Shown here in pieces: positions 19,197-27,798 of a DNA stretch of 64,000 bases. The position numbers were made by a program, and so were the translations under genes. Source of the DNA: Shinella granuli. GTDB taxonomy: Bacteria; Pseudomonadota; Alphaproteobacteria; Rhizobiales; Rhizobiaceae. The notes under the pieces were generated by a model. That model saw only the letters and a list, made by a program, of their open reading frames with translations, was not told where the DNA came from and searched no databases. Each line of letters begins with the position of its first letter. The stretch's first letter is position 1. The DNA is taken from positions 62,001 through 126,000 of the forward strand of contig NZ_SLVX01000013.1 of NCBI RefSeq assembly GCF_004341885.1, given 5' to 3'.

Positions 19197-19225
19197 CAAA
19201 AACGGCACCGGATGGTGCCGTTTGA
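19197..19225 (-). terminator. Terminator after the first DUF1127 gene
   Basis: Read on the minus strand, AAACGGCACC-ATCC-GGTGCCGTTTTTG forms a perfect hairpin running into five T residues. It lies 55 bases past the stop of the DUF1127 gene at 19280-19423. Confidence 0.85.
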
Positions 19226-19279
19226 AGCGTCCCTCGCGCGTCGCCGTTTCCGGCCGCAGCGGCGGAAACCGGCTATGTC

Positions 19280-19423
19280 TTAGCGGAAGGAACGGGCTGC
19301 GATGTCGCGGATGTCGTAACGGGTCAGGCCGATGTCGGACAGCGTGTGGTTCGACAGGTTGCCCAGTTCGTTCATCGTGCGGCGGTAGGAAATCCAGTTC
19401 TTTGCAATGCGGATCGGGTTCAT
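19280..19423 (-). CDS. DUF1127 micro-protein, copy 1
   Basis: A 47-residue basic protein, MNPIRIAKNWISYRRTMN followed by ELGNLSNHTLSDIGLTRYDIRDIA. The pattern W..YR.T..EL..LS...L.DIGL.R.DI is the DUF1127 signature. GGAGATGACC precedes the ATG. DUF1127 proteins in Rhodobacter (CcaF1) bind RNA and affect sRNA maturation, and in Brucella and Agrobacterium small DUF1127 genes are in the VtlR regulon. Its own terminator follows and a promoter with a TTTGCACTGCAC box lies upstream. Confidence 0.92.
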   Translation of the reverse strand: MNPIRIAKNWISYRRTMNELGNLSNHTLSDIGLTRYDIRDIAARSFR

Positions 19424-19478
19424 GGTCATCTCCTCGAAGGGTTGGCCGGGAGGTCTGTCTCACCGGTGTGTGAGCTCT

Positions 19479-19514
19479 ATATAGGCGATGCCCTTGTTAA
19501 TGTGCAGTGCAAAG
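19479..19514 (-). promoter_or_regulatory. Promoter of DUF1127 copy 1 with TTTGCACTGCACA box
   Basis: On the minus strand CTGCAC (-35) is followed by a 17-base spacer and CTATAT (-10), placing the start near 19472, about 50 bases before the ATG. The -35 element sits inside TTTGCACTGCACA. The same box, with the same 17-base spacer and a CTATAG -10, occurs at 20714-20747. The box overlapping -35 suggests an activator; a LysR-type VtlR/LsrB protein is a guess from relatives. Confidence 0.6.
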
Positions 19515-19700
19515 AAAATGCAGCTGCTATGCATTTGTGCAATAAGACGATCACCAATCGGGCAGATGGATCGCCTGCAGGCAAAATGGGCAGAAAATGC
19601 CGCCATTCCAGGCAGATAGAAAAAACACTTGTCGGCGGAGGGGCGGCCCTTCATGTCGCGGAAGGAAAATCGCGACATTGTGCGGCGCAAAAAGACGCGC

Positions 19701-19738
19701 AAACGAAAACGCCCTCCGATGGGAACCGGAGGGCGTTC
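19701..19738 (-). terminator. Terminator after the second DUF1127 gene
   Basis: Read on the minus strand, ACGCCCTCCG-GTTCCCAT-CGGAGGGCGT runs into TTTCGTTT. It starts about 30 bases past the stop codon of the DUF1127 gene at 19767-19910. Confidence 0.9.
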
Positions 19739-19766
19739 GAAACGGGACCGTTAAAGGTCGTTCGGC

Positions 19767-19910
19767 TTAGTTGGTGGCCTTGCGGGCGATGTACGGGATA
19801 TCGCTGCGGCCGATGCCGAGGTCGCGCAGTTCACGGTCGCTCATGCGGCCGAGTTCGTTGACGGTCTGACGGTACTTGCGCCAGTTGTTGAAAGAGCGTG
19901 CCAGGTTCAT
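19767..19910 (-). CDS. DUF1127 micro-protein, copy 2
   Basis: A 47-residue protein, MNLARSFNNWRKYRQTVN then ELGRMSDRELRDLGIGRSDIPYIA, clearly a paralogue of the neighbour at 19280 and a member of DUF1127. The start was chosen at the conserved MNLARSF because AAGGGG precedes it by about 7 bases, although the frame is open for 53 more codons upstream. It has its own terminator. The tandem of two DUF1127 genes with two CUCCUCCC-loop sRNAs on the same strand is the notable context. Confidence 0.93.
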   Translation of the reverse strand: MNLARSFNNWRKYRQTVNELGRMSDRELRDLGIGRSDIPYIARKATN

Positions 19911-20141
19911 GTTCTTACCCCTTTCTTGGGCTTCCTGCTGGGCGGCCGCTCGTCCTTGGCGCCGCCCCGATCTGATGATTTGAAATATACGCTGCGCTGC
20001 CGAAAAGAACAGCGCTGTTACAGCACGGCACCTATGCGTTTTGAGCATGTCAAGCAGAAATTTTGACAAAATTCAGGCCAAATTCCGGGCGTTCGGCCAC
20101 AAAGGTTAAGGCCGCTATGCATCACTGGTTGGGTGCGGTGC

Positions 20142-20271
20142 AAAAGAAACAACGCCCGCAGGGGGAGGAGATCCGGCGGGCGTTGCTGATATCGATTGGC
20201 AGCCTGGGAGGAGGGAGGGCCGCCAATCCTGTCGGGGACGTTGGGAGGAGGAGATCGTCGCCCGACCGATG
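20142..20271 (-). ncRNA. Alpha-r14/NfeR1-like trans-acting sRNA, copy A
   Basis: On the minus strand this stretch of about 130 bases folds into consecutive hairpins whose loops each carry a CUCCUCCC anti-Shine-Dalgarno motif (near 20164, 20205 and 20242). The last, AACGCCCG paired with CGGGCGTT, is followed by GTTTCTTTTG and acts as terminator. A promoter (CTTCCG-17-CTATAT) lies just upstream. Three hairpins with exposed CUCCUCCC is the layout of the rhizobial alpha-r14 family (NfeR1 in Sinorhizobium) and of CcsR RNAs in Rhodobacter, which base-pair near ribosome binding sites. End points are estimated. Confidence 0.8.
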
Positions 20272-20277
20272 GGATCT

Positions 20278-20306
20278 ATATAGACCGTGAGAGCCGTGCG
20301 CGGAAG
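20278..20306 (-). promoter_or_regulatory. Promoter of sRNA copy A
   Basis: On the minus strand CTTCCG (20301-20306) and CTATAT (20278-20283) are separated by exactly 17 bases, matching the alphaproteobacterial sigma-70 pattern (CTTG.. and CTATAT). It places the start about 7 bases downstream, at the edge of the first hairpin. It lacks the TTGCACTGCACA box found upstream of copy B. Confidence 0.65.
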
Positions 20307-20446
20307 CGCAGGATGGGAATGGCACCCATGCGTATAGTGCATGCGTCATGCGGCGCAACAGGGTTCTTTGCCCAGGCTTTGGGCAGAATGGCGGATCATC
20401 TGGGGTGTTTGGCCGCTTTGGCGCGGCCTGCCATGCGTCTTGCGCA

Positions 20447-20575
20447 AATAATAACGCCCGCTGGGGGAGGAGGTCCAGCGGGCGTCACTAAGATTGATTG
20501 GCAACTGGGAGGAGGAGTGTTGCCAATCGTATCGAAACGACACTGGGAGGAGGAGTGCGTCGTTCCGAATTCCTG
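20447..20575 (-). ncRNA. Alpha-r14/NfeR1-like trans-acting sRNA, copy B
   Basis: A second minus-strand RNA with the same plan as copy A. The first hairpin (CGGAACGAC paired with GTCGTTTCG) and the second (GATTGGCAA paired with TTGCCAATC) both have ACTCCTCCTCCCAGT-type loops. The third (CGCCCGCTGGACC paired with its complement) has a CTCCTCCCCC loop and runs into GTTATTATTTG. The 3' hairpin and motif spacing match copy A, while the stems differ by compensating changes. The 5' end is not clear: no good promoter abuts hairpin 1, and the nearest convincing one is at 20714-20747, which would add a 130-base leader. Confidence 0.72.
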
Positions 20576-20713
20576 TCGATCCCGTTTCCGGGGCTCGGGT
20601 CATTCGGCATCATGCCGGGCGTTCGACCAGTCCGCCTTTCCCGTTTCTCTGTCGCCTTACGTTACGCGGCGCCTTGATGTGCGGGCCGGATCGCTTCTGA
20701 TCCGATGTCTGAA

Positions 20714-20747
20714 CTATAGACCCGGCCGTCGATTTTGTGCAGTGCAA
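20714..20747 (-). promoter_or_regulatory. Candidate promoter upstream of sRNA copy B with TTGCACTGCACA box
   Basis: On the minus strand CTGCAC (20737-20742), a 17-base spacer and CTATAG (20714-20719). The -35 lies in TTGCACTGCACA, matching at 12 positions the box in the promoter of DUF1127 copy 1. The spacing is identical. This supports joint control of a DUF1127 gene and a CUCCUCCC-type sRNA. Confidence 0.5.
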
Positions 20748-21011
20748 TATGAGCATGGATGATATGCGCCATCTGCATGTCCGAAATCACCGGGCCGAAC
20801 GGCCTTTCGAGGCCATTTTTATCAGGCCTTTCCTTGTTTTCCGTTAATCTTGGTGGCCGCAGGCCCGTCTTCAAGGGCGAGAAGAGCGAATAAATGCCCT
20901 TTTTGCGAATTTTTGCTCCGATTGCGAATTTCCGGCTGATCTGTATCGTTCCTGTTGACAAAGCCCGAATCGGCGTGAACCACGGGCATTTTCCGAACGG
21001 AGCGGGAACGG

Positions 21012-22115
21012 ATGTACAGAGGCAGGCTGGAGCGCGACCTCAAACACTGGACGGCACAGGGCCTGCTCGACGCCCCGACGGCCGGGCGCCTGCTGCAGGA
21101 GTATGATTCTCGCCCCAGTTCCTTCAGCCTCGGCCGCGTGCTGATGATCATCGCGGCGCTGCTCGTCGCCGCTGCGGTGCTGCTGCTCGTCGCGGCCAAC
21201 TGGGAGGCCATCCCGCGGATCGTGCGGCTCGTCGGCATCGTCGGCCTGATCTGGGGCGCCTATCTCGGCGGCGCGGTTCTGATCGCTCGCGGCGCGGAGC
21301 GGCTGGCGGCCGCCTTCCTCGTCTTCGGCACGCTCGCCTTCGGCGGCGCGATCGCGCTCGTCGGGCAGATGTACCATCTCTCCGGCGACACGTTCCAGGC
21401 GATGCTCGTCTGGTTCGCCGGCGCGGTCGCCGCCGCCGCGCTCTTCCGCTCCGGCGCCGTCACGGCCGTTGCCGGGTTCCTCGCCTTCGTCGTGTCCGGC
21501 GCGGACTGGACGTCGTCTTATAATGTCGACGAGACGGTGCTGCTCTGGCTGATGCCGCTGATGGCGGTGATCATCATCCTTCTGGTGCGTCATACCGGCG
21601 CGGCGCGGGTGCGGCATCTCGCCTATCTGCTGCTCGTCACCTGGCTTGCCTTTATCTATGGCGAATACCAGACGCCCGAGACCGCCATCGCGATCGCGGG
21701 GTTTGGCGCGGTCGCCTATCTCCTTGCCGCCGTGCCGCAATCGCCGCTCCATGCGCTCGCCCGCAGCGCCGGCGCCGCGCCGGCCTTCTATTCCTACCTG
21801 GTGCTGGTGGTCGGCCTTCTCGTGCTGCATGCCGAATTCGACGACATGGCGAACCGGCTGTTCCTCGGCATCGTCACGCTCGCCGCCGCCATTGCCGGCA
21901 TCGCGCTGTCCGGCAAGGAGAACGGCGCCGTGCGTTACCTCGGCTATGCGACCTTCGCCGCCGAGACGCTCTATCTCGCCTCCGAGACGATCGGCTCGAT
22001 CATCGGCACGTCCGGCTTCTTCCTGGTGTCCGGCCTGGTGGTGGCGCTGGTCGCCTGGGCCGTGATCGCGCTGGAGCGGCGCTTTTCCAGGGCTGAAACC
22101 AAGGCGGAGGCCTGA
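21012..22115 (+). CDS. DUF2157 integral membrane protein
   Basis: A 367-residue inner-membrane protein with about ten hydrophobic helices. The soluble N-terminus (MYRGRLERDLKHWTAQGLLDAPTAGRLL) and the first helices with AANWEAIPRIVRL and VGQMYHLSGDTFQAMLVWFAGA match the DUF2157 family. It is followed two bases later by a GDYXXLXY protein, the partner with which DUF2157 commonly occurs. Function unknown; a membrane complex of the two is inferred from the fixed pairing. Confidence 0.9.
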   Translation: MYRGRLERDLKHWTAQGLLDAPTAGRLLQEYDSRPSSFSLGRVLMIIAALLVAAAVLLLVAANWEAIPRIVRLVGIVGLIWGAYLGGAVLIARGAERLAAAFLVFGTLAFGGAIALVGQMYHLSGDTFQAMLVWFAGAVAAAALFRSGAVTAVAGFLAFVVSGADWTSSYNVDETVLLWLMPLMAVIIILLVRHTGAARVRHLAYLLLVTWLAFIYGEYQTPETAIAIAGFGAVAYLLAAVPQSPLHALARSAGAAPAFYSYLVLVVGLLVLHAEFDDMANRLFLGIVTLAAAIAGIALSGKENGAVRYLGYATFAAETLYLASETIGSIIGTSGFFLVSGLVVALVAWAVIALERRFSRAETKAEA

Positions 22116-22117
22116 CC

Positions 22118-22708
22118 ATGACGACATCCCGCTTTTTCCGCGTCCCTCCGCTCGTCGCCGGCATCCTCGCCGCCGCGCTGCAGACCGCCGTGCTCGGCTA
22201 CATGGTCGAAAGCCGCGCCTCGATCCTGCGCAGCGGCGCCGACATCAGGCTGAAGACACTGCCGGTCGATCCGCGCGATCTCCTGCGCGGTGACTACGTC
22301 ATCCTGTCCTACCCGATCTCGACCATCCCGAAGGCCATCGTCACCGGCGAGGTGCCGAAGGCAAGCGGCCGCCAGCGCCTCGCCGTGCGGCTGAAGCCCG
22401 GCGCGGACGGCCTGTGGACGGCGAGCGAGGCGGGCTTCGGCGACCTTGCGCCGGAGGCGGGCAGCGTCATCCTGCGCACGCTGCCCTTCGACTACTATTC
22501 CGCCGGCGACGGCGGCCTGCCGGAAACCCTCTTCGTCAGCTATGGCCTGGAGCGCTACTATGTGCCGGAGGGCGAGGGCAGGGTGCTGGAGGACGCCCGC
22601 AACCAGGAGGAACTGGAGGTGGAGGCGCGCGTCGCGAAGGACGGCACGCCGCAGATCGCCAGGCTGGTTCTTCGGGGCGAGCCCGTCTACGATGAACCGC
22701 TCTATTGA
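22118..22708 (+). CDS. GDYXXLXY-domain protein
   Basis: A 196-residue protein with one N-terminal membrane helix (LVAGILAAALQTAVLGYMV) and the name-giving motif RDLLRGDYVILSYPIS at about residues 52-67. The rest is predicted to face the periplasm. It lies two bases after the DUF2157 gene and is certainly co-transcribed with it. Biochemical role unknown. Confidence 0.9.
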   Translation: MTTSRFFRVPPLVAGILAAALQTAVLGYMVESRASILRSGADIRLKTLPVDPRDLLRGDYVILSYPISTIPKAIVTGEVPKASGRQRLAVRLKPGADGLWTASEAGFGDLAPEAGSVILRTLPFDYYSAGDGGLPETLFVSYGLERYYVPEGEGRVLEDARNQEELEVEARVAKDGTPQIARLVLRGEPVYDEPLY

Positions 22709-22834
22709 GCGCGGCGCCCGAAAAACCCCGCATTTTTCCTTTGATCCGCCGGAAACGGGTGATATAGAGACGCCGCGCTCGGAAGGCGCCACGGTGCGCG
22801 GTTACGCTGCCCGTGGCATAGCGGTTTCTGAGAC

Positions 22835-22919
<85 letters not shown>

Positions 22920-22965
22920 GAGCCACCAGACGTGGAAATGGAGGTTTCCGCGGCTGTTGGTGACC

Positions 22966-23011
22966 GCTGCATTATCCCTTAAATCGCCTGGGATTTAAGG
23001 GATAATGCAGC
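22966..23011. repeat. Perfect 20-bp inverted repeat after tRNA-Leu
   Basis: GCTGCATTATCCCTTAAATC and its exact complement flank a 6-base GCCTGG loop, beginning 47 bases past the tRNA. No T run follows on either strand, so a simple intrinsic terminator is not obvious. It could be an RNA-processing hairpin or a small dispersed palindrome. A/T content in the stem is far above the surroundings. Confidence 0.7.
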
Positions 23012-23198
23012 AGATTCTAGAGTATGACAGCGTTCTTTGCACGCAGTGAATGGCGCGCGGCGCTGTCGAGAGCGCCATTTTGCTTGCCAAAAGGCCACCG
23101 AATTCAGTAAAGCCACTGCCGGCAAATGGACCGGCGGGGTGTTCGCCATAACCGGCAGGCCGGTTTGAGCACCGCCAACTCGAAATGAAGGTTTGAAC

Positions 23199-24677
23199 AT
23201 GCAGGTTATCGAAACGCTCGCTGAAGGGCTGAAGCGCGAAATCAAGGTCGTCATCCCGGCCAAGGACATGGAAGCTCAGATGAACGAGCGTCTTGAAGAC
23301 GCCAAGGGCCGTGTCCGCATCAACGGCTTCCGTCCGGGCAAGGTGCCCTTCGCCCATCTCAAGAAGATGTACGGCAAGTCCATCATGGCCGAACTCGTCA
23401 ACGAGATCGTCCGCGACCGTCCGTCGGCCATCCTTTCCGAGCGCGGCGAAAAGTCCGCGACGCAGCCGGAAATCGCGATGACCGAGGACCAGGCCGAGGC
23501 TGAGAAGATCCTCGCCGGCCAGGCCGATTTCGAATTCACGCTCTCCTATGAAGTGATCCCGGCCATCGACCTCAAGGACAATTCCGGCATTGCCGTCACG
23601 CGCGAAGTGGTCGAAGTCGACGCCGCCGAAGTCGACGAGCAGATCCTCAAGATCGCCGAAAGCGCCCGTTCCTACGAGACGAAGAAGGGCAAGGCCGCCG
23701 ACGGCGACCGCGTCACCATCGACTATCTCGGCAAGGTCGACGGCGTGCCGTTCGACGGCGGCAAGGACGAGGACGCGGAACTCGTTCTCGGCTCCAACCG
23801 TTTCATCCCCGGCTTCGAGGAGCAGCTCGTCGGCCTGAAGGCCGGCGACGAGAAGGTCATCACGGTCACTTTCCCCGCTGACTACCCGGCCGCCAACCTC
23901 GCCGGCAAGGAAGCCACCTTCGACATCAACGTCAAGGATGTCGCCGCCCCGGCAGACGTCGAGATCAACGACGAGCTTGCCAAGAAGCTCGGCCTCGAAT
24001 CGGCCGACAAGCTGCGCGAGATCGTCCGCGGCCAGATCGAGAGCCAGTACGGCTCTGTCACCCGCCAGAAGGTCAAGCGCCAGATTCTCGACCAGCTCGA
24101 CGAGATGTACAAGTTCGACACGCCGGAGCGCCTGGTCGAAGCCGAGTTCGAGAACATCTGGCGCCAGATCAACACGGACCTCCAGCAGTCCGGCAAGACC
24201 TTCGCTGACGAGGACACGACGGAAGAGGCTGCGCGCGAAGAATATCGCAAGCTTGCCGAACGCCGCGTCCGCCTCGGCCTCGTTCTCTCGGAAATCGGCG
24301 AGAAGGCCGGCGTCCAGGTGAGCGACGAGGAAATGCAGCAGTCGCTCTACCAGCAGCTCCGCCAGTTCCCGGGCCAGGAAAAGCAGATCCTCGAATACTT
24401 CCAGAAGACCCCGGGCGCTGCCGCATCGCTGCGCGCGCCGATCTTCGAAGAGAAGGTCGTCGACCACCTGCTCGGCGAGATCAAGGTGACGGACAAGACC
24501 GTCTCCAAGGACGAGCTGATGGCGGACGACGAGGCCGAAGGTTCCGAGAAGGAAACCAAGAAGGCCGCGCCGAAGAAGAAGGCTGCCGCCAAGGCCGAAG
24601 CCCAGGACGGTGAAGACGCCGCCCCGAAGAAGAAGGCCCCGGCCAAGAAGAAGGCCGCCGAAGGCGACGCCGAATAA
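23199..24677 (+). CDS. tig: Trigger factor (peptidyl-prolyl isomerase chaperone)
   Basis: Ribosome-bound chaperone for nascent chains. The 492-residue protein starts [19 protein letters not shown] and has the ribosome-binding loop [17 protein letters not shown] (about 43-59), an FKBP domain ([20 protein letters not shown]), and a C-terminal substrate arm. The last 50 residues are a Lys/Ala/Glu-rich low-complexity tail ([16 protein letters not shown]...), common in rhizobia. ATG 23199 was preferred to the TTG two codons earlier, with GAAGG upstream. Confidence 0.97.
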   Translation: MQVIETLAEGLKREIKVVIPAKDMEAQMNERLEDAKGRVRINGFRPGKVPFAHLKKMYGKSIMAELVNEIVRDRPSAILSERGEKSATQPEIAMTEDQAEAEKILAGQADFEFTLSYEVIPAIDLKDNSGIAVTREVVEVDAAEVDEQILKIAESARSYETKKGKAADGDRVTIDYLGKVDGVPFDGGKDEDAELVLGSNRFIPGFEEQLVGLKAGDEKVITVTFPADYPAANLAGKEATFDINVKDVAAPADVEINDELAKKLGLESADKLREIVRGQIESQYGSVTRQKVKRQILDQLDEMYKFDTPERLVEAEFENIWRQINTDLQQSGKTFADEDTTEEAAREEYRKLAERRVRLGLVLSEIGEKAGVQVSDEEMQQSLYQQLRQFPGQEKQILEYFQKTPGAAASLRAPIFEEKVVDHLLGEIKVTDKTVSKDELMADDEAEGSEKETKKAAPKKKAAAKAEAQDGEDAAPKKKAPAKKKAAEGDAE

Positions 24678-24702
24678 TCGGTCCGACCGGATATCATGCG
24701 AA

Positions 24703-24730
24703 GAGGCCGTCCTTCGGGGCGGCCTTTTTG
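24703..24730 (+). terminator. Terminator after tig
   Basis: AGGCCGTCC-TTC-GGGGCGGCCT is followed by TTTTGTTT, 25 bases after the tig stop codon. Stem of about nine pairs with one G-T. Confidence 0.9.
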
Positions 24731-24739
24731 TTTGGCGCG

Positions 24740-25385
24740 GTTAAGGCCGCGTCCCTGCTGTTCTCGCACCACCGTCCACGCAGCGGTTTCCGCCCGTGGG
24801 TTTTCAAAGAGCATCGGACGGCGCGCTGGAAGGGGCCGTGTCTGAATATATATGTATGGCGCCTTTCAGCGCCCCGTTCGGCGGTTTTTGCCCGCGACTT
24901 GGGTCCCTCTGCAAAGGCCGGGCCGGGCGGACGTTTCCCGTCGGTTTCCGGGAGAAGGCCGTTTTCCGTTTTTGCATCCGCCATCGCGCGCCTTGGCGAC
25001 GGGGGACGGAAAGGCAAGCCTTTCCGGACGGTCTTCATCCCGGCGGACGATGCCGACGCATCCGCCAGACCAGCCCCCTTGTGTGCCGCACAGGCACGCC
25101 CGGCGCGCCGTTCGGGGCGTGAAACGGAAGGCTCGGTCCGACGCCCGCCGCTTCCCCCGTGTCGCCGGAGGGAGACCATTTTCCGCAAGCCCGGTGCGTG
25201 GGGTTCTGCGTCTTCCCCCCACGCCCCGCGCCGACCCCGCCTCGCCACGACGCCTCGCGGTGTATCCGCGGCGGGATGGAGGATTATAGGCATGGGTGGC
25301 GGGGGCGGGGAAAATGTTCGGCGGGAACGGGGATGAGAAGAGGGCGCGATGGAGGCCCGGATCCCCGAGGATCGCAGCGATCGTC
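24740..25385. other. Geneless GC-rich stretch of about 650 bases
   Basis: Between the tig terminator and the end of the histidine kinase gene. Several overlapping frames stay open here because of high GC, but none has a credible ribosome site, protein signature or third-base GC bias. The only A/T-rich island is around 24844-24856 (AATATATATGTATGG). I see no convincing RNA fold or repeat. Confidence 0.5.
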
Positions 25386-26948
25386 TCAGGCAAAACTCTT
25401 CCGGCGCGGGGCGACGGCCTGGGTCTCGGTGACGGCGGGCAGGCTCTGCAGCACGCGCTTGGCCGGCAGGATGGCGATGGCCTCGGTGCCCTCGCGCAGC
25501 TTGGATTTCAGGATGAACTCGCCATTGTGCTTGGCGAGGATCGCCTGGACGATCGGCAGGCCGAGGCCGGTGCCTTGTTCGGCGCTCTTGATGGCGATGG
25601 AGCCCTGGCCGAAGGCCGAGAGCACGACGGGGATCTCTTCCTCGGGGATGCCGGGGCCGTTGTCCTTGATCGAGATGTACTGGCCGCCGCCGGCGGTCCA
25701 GCCGGCCTTGACGAAGATCTCGCCGCCCTGGGGCGTGAATTTCACGGCATTCGACAGGAGGTTCAGGATGACCTGGCGCAGCGCCTTCTCGTCCGCCCAG
25801 ACGGCCGGCATGTCGCCTTCGACCTGCTCGGAAATGGCGATGTTCTTCGCCCGGGCGCGCAACTGCACCATGCCGATGCAGTCCTCGGCGATGTCGACGA
25901 GATGCACGCTGTCCTCCGACAGGTCGTATTTGCCCGCCTCGATGCGCGAGAGGTCGAGGATCTCGTTGATGAGGTTGAGCAGGTGCTGGCCGGAGCGGTG
26001 GATGTCGGAGGTGTATTCCTTGTAGACCGGGTTGTTGAGCGGCCCGAGCACTTCCGTCGACATGACCTCGGAGAAGCCGAGGATGGCGTTCAGCGGCGTG
26101 CGCAGCTCATGCGACATGGAGGCGAGGAAGCGGGATTTGGCAAGGTTCGCCTCTTCGGCGCGCCGGCGGGCCTCGTCCGACATGGACTTGGCCACTTCCA
26201 GCTCGGCGATCAGGTCGTCCTTCTCCGATTGCGAGGAGAGCAGTTGCGCGCTGGTGCGGTGCAGGCGGTTCGTCATGAAGATGAGGAAGATCAGCGCGGC
26301 GGAGATGATGGCCGCCATGCCGAAGGTCGCGGGGTCGGGGCGCAGCAGGACCGAGACGGAGAGCGCGACGACCGTCGGCAGGAAGGCATAGAGCACCGCA
26401 TGGCGCAGCATCAGCGTGCTGATGGCGGTGACGGCCAGCGCCACGAGCAGGGCGGACCCCTTGTAGAAATCGAAGGTGACCTCGCCGCAGGGGCCGCAGG
26501 TCTGCAGGGAGAAGGCGGCCCAGGTGAGGCCCATGGCAACCTGCGCGGCCAGGAAGACGCGCTGCCAGCGGCGGGTGTTGTCGGCGGTGATCTCCTGCTT
26601 GTGCGCGCGGCGGGCGACGATCATGCCGAGCGCATGCACGCTGAGCGCCAGGATCGCCCAGGCGAGAAGGCCGATCTCCTGCGTGAGGTAGACGCCGACG
26701 GCGGCAATCAGCATGACCACGACGGGAATGGCGAGCGCGCTCTGGGCGGCGGAGGCGACATGCAGTTGCAGCATCTCGCGCTCGAAGCCGGGCGCGATGC
26801 CCGTGGCGGTCTGCAGGCGTTCCCGGGTCGCGCGGACGGTGCGCGAAACAGCCTTGTTTCTATGGCTGCGCGACTTGTCGACGATGATCTTGTCGGTCGA
26901 TGTACTGACGCCGGTACTCATCACGATTGCAACTGTTGCGGACGGCAT
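25386..26948 (-). CDS. Membrane histidine kinase, PleC/DivJ-type
   Basis: A 520-residue sensor kinase. Six hydrophobic segments lie between residues 63 and 228, then a short coiled linker, the phosphoacceptor H-box FLASMSHELRTPLNAILGFSE (His280), and the ATPase domain with N box VILNLLSNAVKF (about 393-404), G1 DNGPGIP (429-435) and G2 QGTGLGLPI (458-466). The H-box context VMSTEVLGPLNNPVYKEYTSDIH with GQHLLNLINEILDLSRIEAGK is that of the PleC/DivJ/PdhS kinases that feed DivK-CtrA control. A CGPC motif (151-154) sits in a loop between membrane helices. No response regulator is adjacent. The exact orthologue is uncertain. Confidence 0.88.
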   Translation of the reverse strand: MPSATVAIVMSTGVSTSTDKIIVDKSRSHRNKAVSRTVRATRERLQTATGIAPGFEREMLQLHVASAAQSALAIPVVVMLIAAVGVYLTQEIGLLAWAILALSVHALGMIVARRAHKQEITADNTRRWQRVFLAAQVAMGLTWAAFSLQTCGPCGEVTFDFYKGSALLVALAVTAISTLMLRHAVLYAFLPTVVALSVSVLLRPDPATFGMAAIISAALIFLIFMTNRLHRTSAQLLSSQSEKDDLIAELEVAKSMSDEARRRAEEANLAKSRFLASMSHELRTPLNAILGFSEVMSTEVLGPLNNPVYKEYTSDIHRSGQHLLNLINEILDLSRIEAGKYDLSEDSVHLVDIAEDCIGMVQLRARAKNIAISEQVEGDMPAVWADEKALRQVILNLLSNAVKFTPQGGEIFVKAGWTAGGGQYISIKDNGPGIPEEEIPVVLSAFGQGSIAIKSAEQGTGLGLPIVQAILAKHNGEFILKSKLREGTEAIAILPAKRVLQSLPAVTETQAVAPRRKSFA

Positions 26949-27193
26949 TGAAGTCTAGGGGGGAATCCTTAAGAAGATGCTGCCGCGCATAAACCATTTG
27001 CGAACCATTCCGGCATTTTCCGGAACAGTCCGCCGGCAGCGCGCCACCATCGTGCCGTAACGGCATGACGCCGGGGTATTTGCGCCTTTCTCCGAATCGC
27101 GAAAACACCCTATCTCTTTCATCTTTCGCAGTTCCGGAGGCAGGCTGCCCGCGCGCTTCCGCTGGAACTGTTCTTCGCAAGGAACGGAATTCC

Positions 27194-27757
27194 ATGGGGC
27201 TTACCAGGCGGGCGCGCGATGTCGGCGTGGCGGTGGCGATCCTGGCGCTGACGGCGCTGGTCGTGGCGCGCGTCGGCGGAGAGGGCGGCGAGACCTTCAC
27301 CGGTGCGGCGCGGGCGGCGGACGGCGACACGCTGACGCTCGACGGCCACCGCATCCGGCTCGTCGGCATGGACTCGCCGGAGCTGACGCAGGTCTGCCGG
27401 CGCGACGGCGCGGACTGGCGCTGCGGCGTCGCCGCGCGCTCGCGCCTTGCCGAGCTGCTGCGCGCCGGACCGATCACCTGCCGGACGCAGGGCACGGACA
27501 AATACGACCGCTGGCTGGCGCGCTGCGAGAATGCTGCGGGCGATCTTGGCGCGCGCATGGTGCGGGAAGGGCTCGCGGTCGCCTATGGCGGCTACGAGGA
27601 CGAGGAGCAGTTCGCGCGGGCGGAGCGCAAGGGCCTGTGGGGGGCGGAATTCGACATGCCGCAGCAATGGCGCAGGACGAACGGCCGGCCGCAGGAGGAC
27701 GCCCATGACGCGGAGCCGGGCATCCTCGACGGGATCCTGCGCGTGTTCGGGCTTTAA
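27194..27757 (+). CDS. Thermonuclease (SNase)-family protein
   Basis: A 187-residue exported or membrane-anchored protein with a hydrophobic N-terminus (VGVAVAILALTALVVARVG) and an SNase fold: GAARAADGDTLTLDGHRIRLVGMDSPEL and later KYDRWLARC and RMVREGLAVAYGGYEDEEQFARAERKGLW. The active-site Arg of LxGMDSPE is Arg-Leu-Val-Gly as in the family, and the second Arg lies in YDRW. Start ATG 27194 has AAGGAACGG upstream; the open frame before it has no support. Role in nucleic-acid scavenging is inferred. Confidence 0.85.
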   Translation: MGLTRRARDVGVAVAILALTALVVARVGGEGGETFTGAARAADGDTLTLDGHRIRLVGMDSPELTQVCRRDGADWRCGVAARSRLAELLRAGPITCRTQGTDKYDRWLARCENAAGDLGARMVREGLAVAYGGYEDEEQFARAERKGLWGAEFDMPQQWRRTNGRPQEDAHDAEPGILDGILRVFGL

Positions 27758-27798
27758 ACCGCTTCGCACCTTTGCAGGATTTGCTTTAGAACGGAGGC

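Noticed and set aside
19911-20060. Promoter of DUF1127 copy 2
   Set aside because: CTTGACA and TATATT words occur on the minus strand but not at a convincing spacing, so no site is called.
24740-25385. Overlapping frames of 150-200 codons between tig and the kinase gene
   Set aside because: Frames exist on both strands at once, without ribosome sites or domain signatures. Treated as non-coding.
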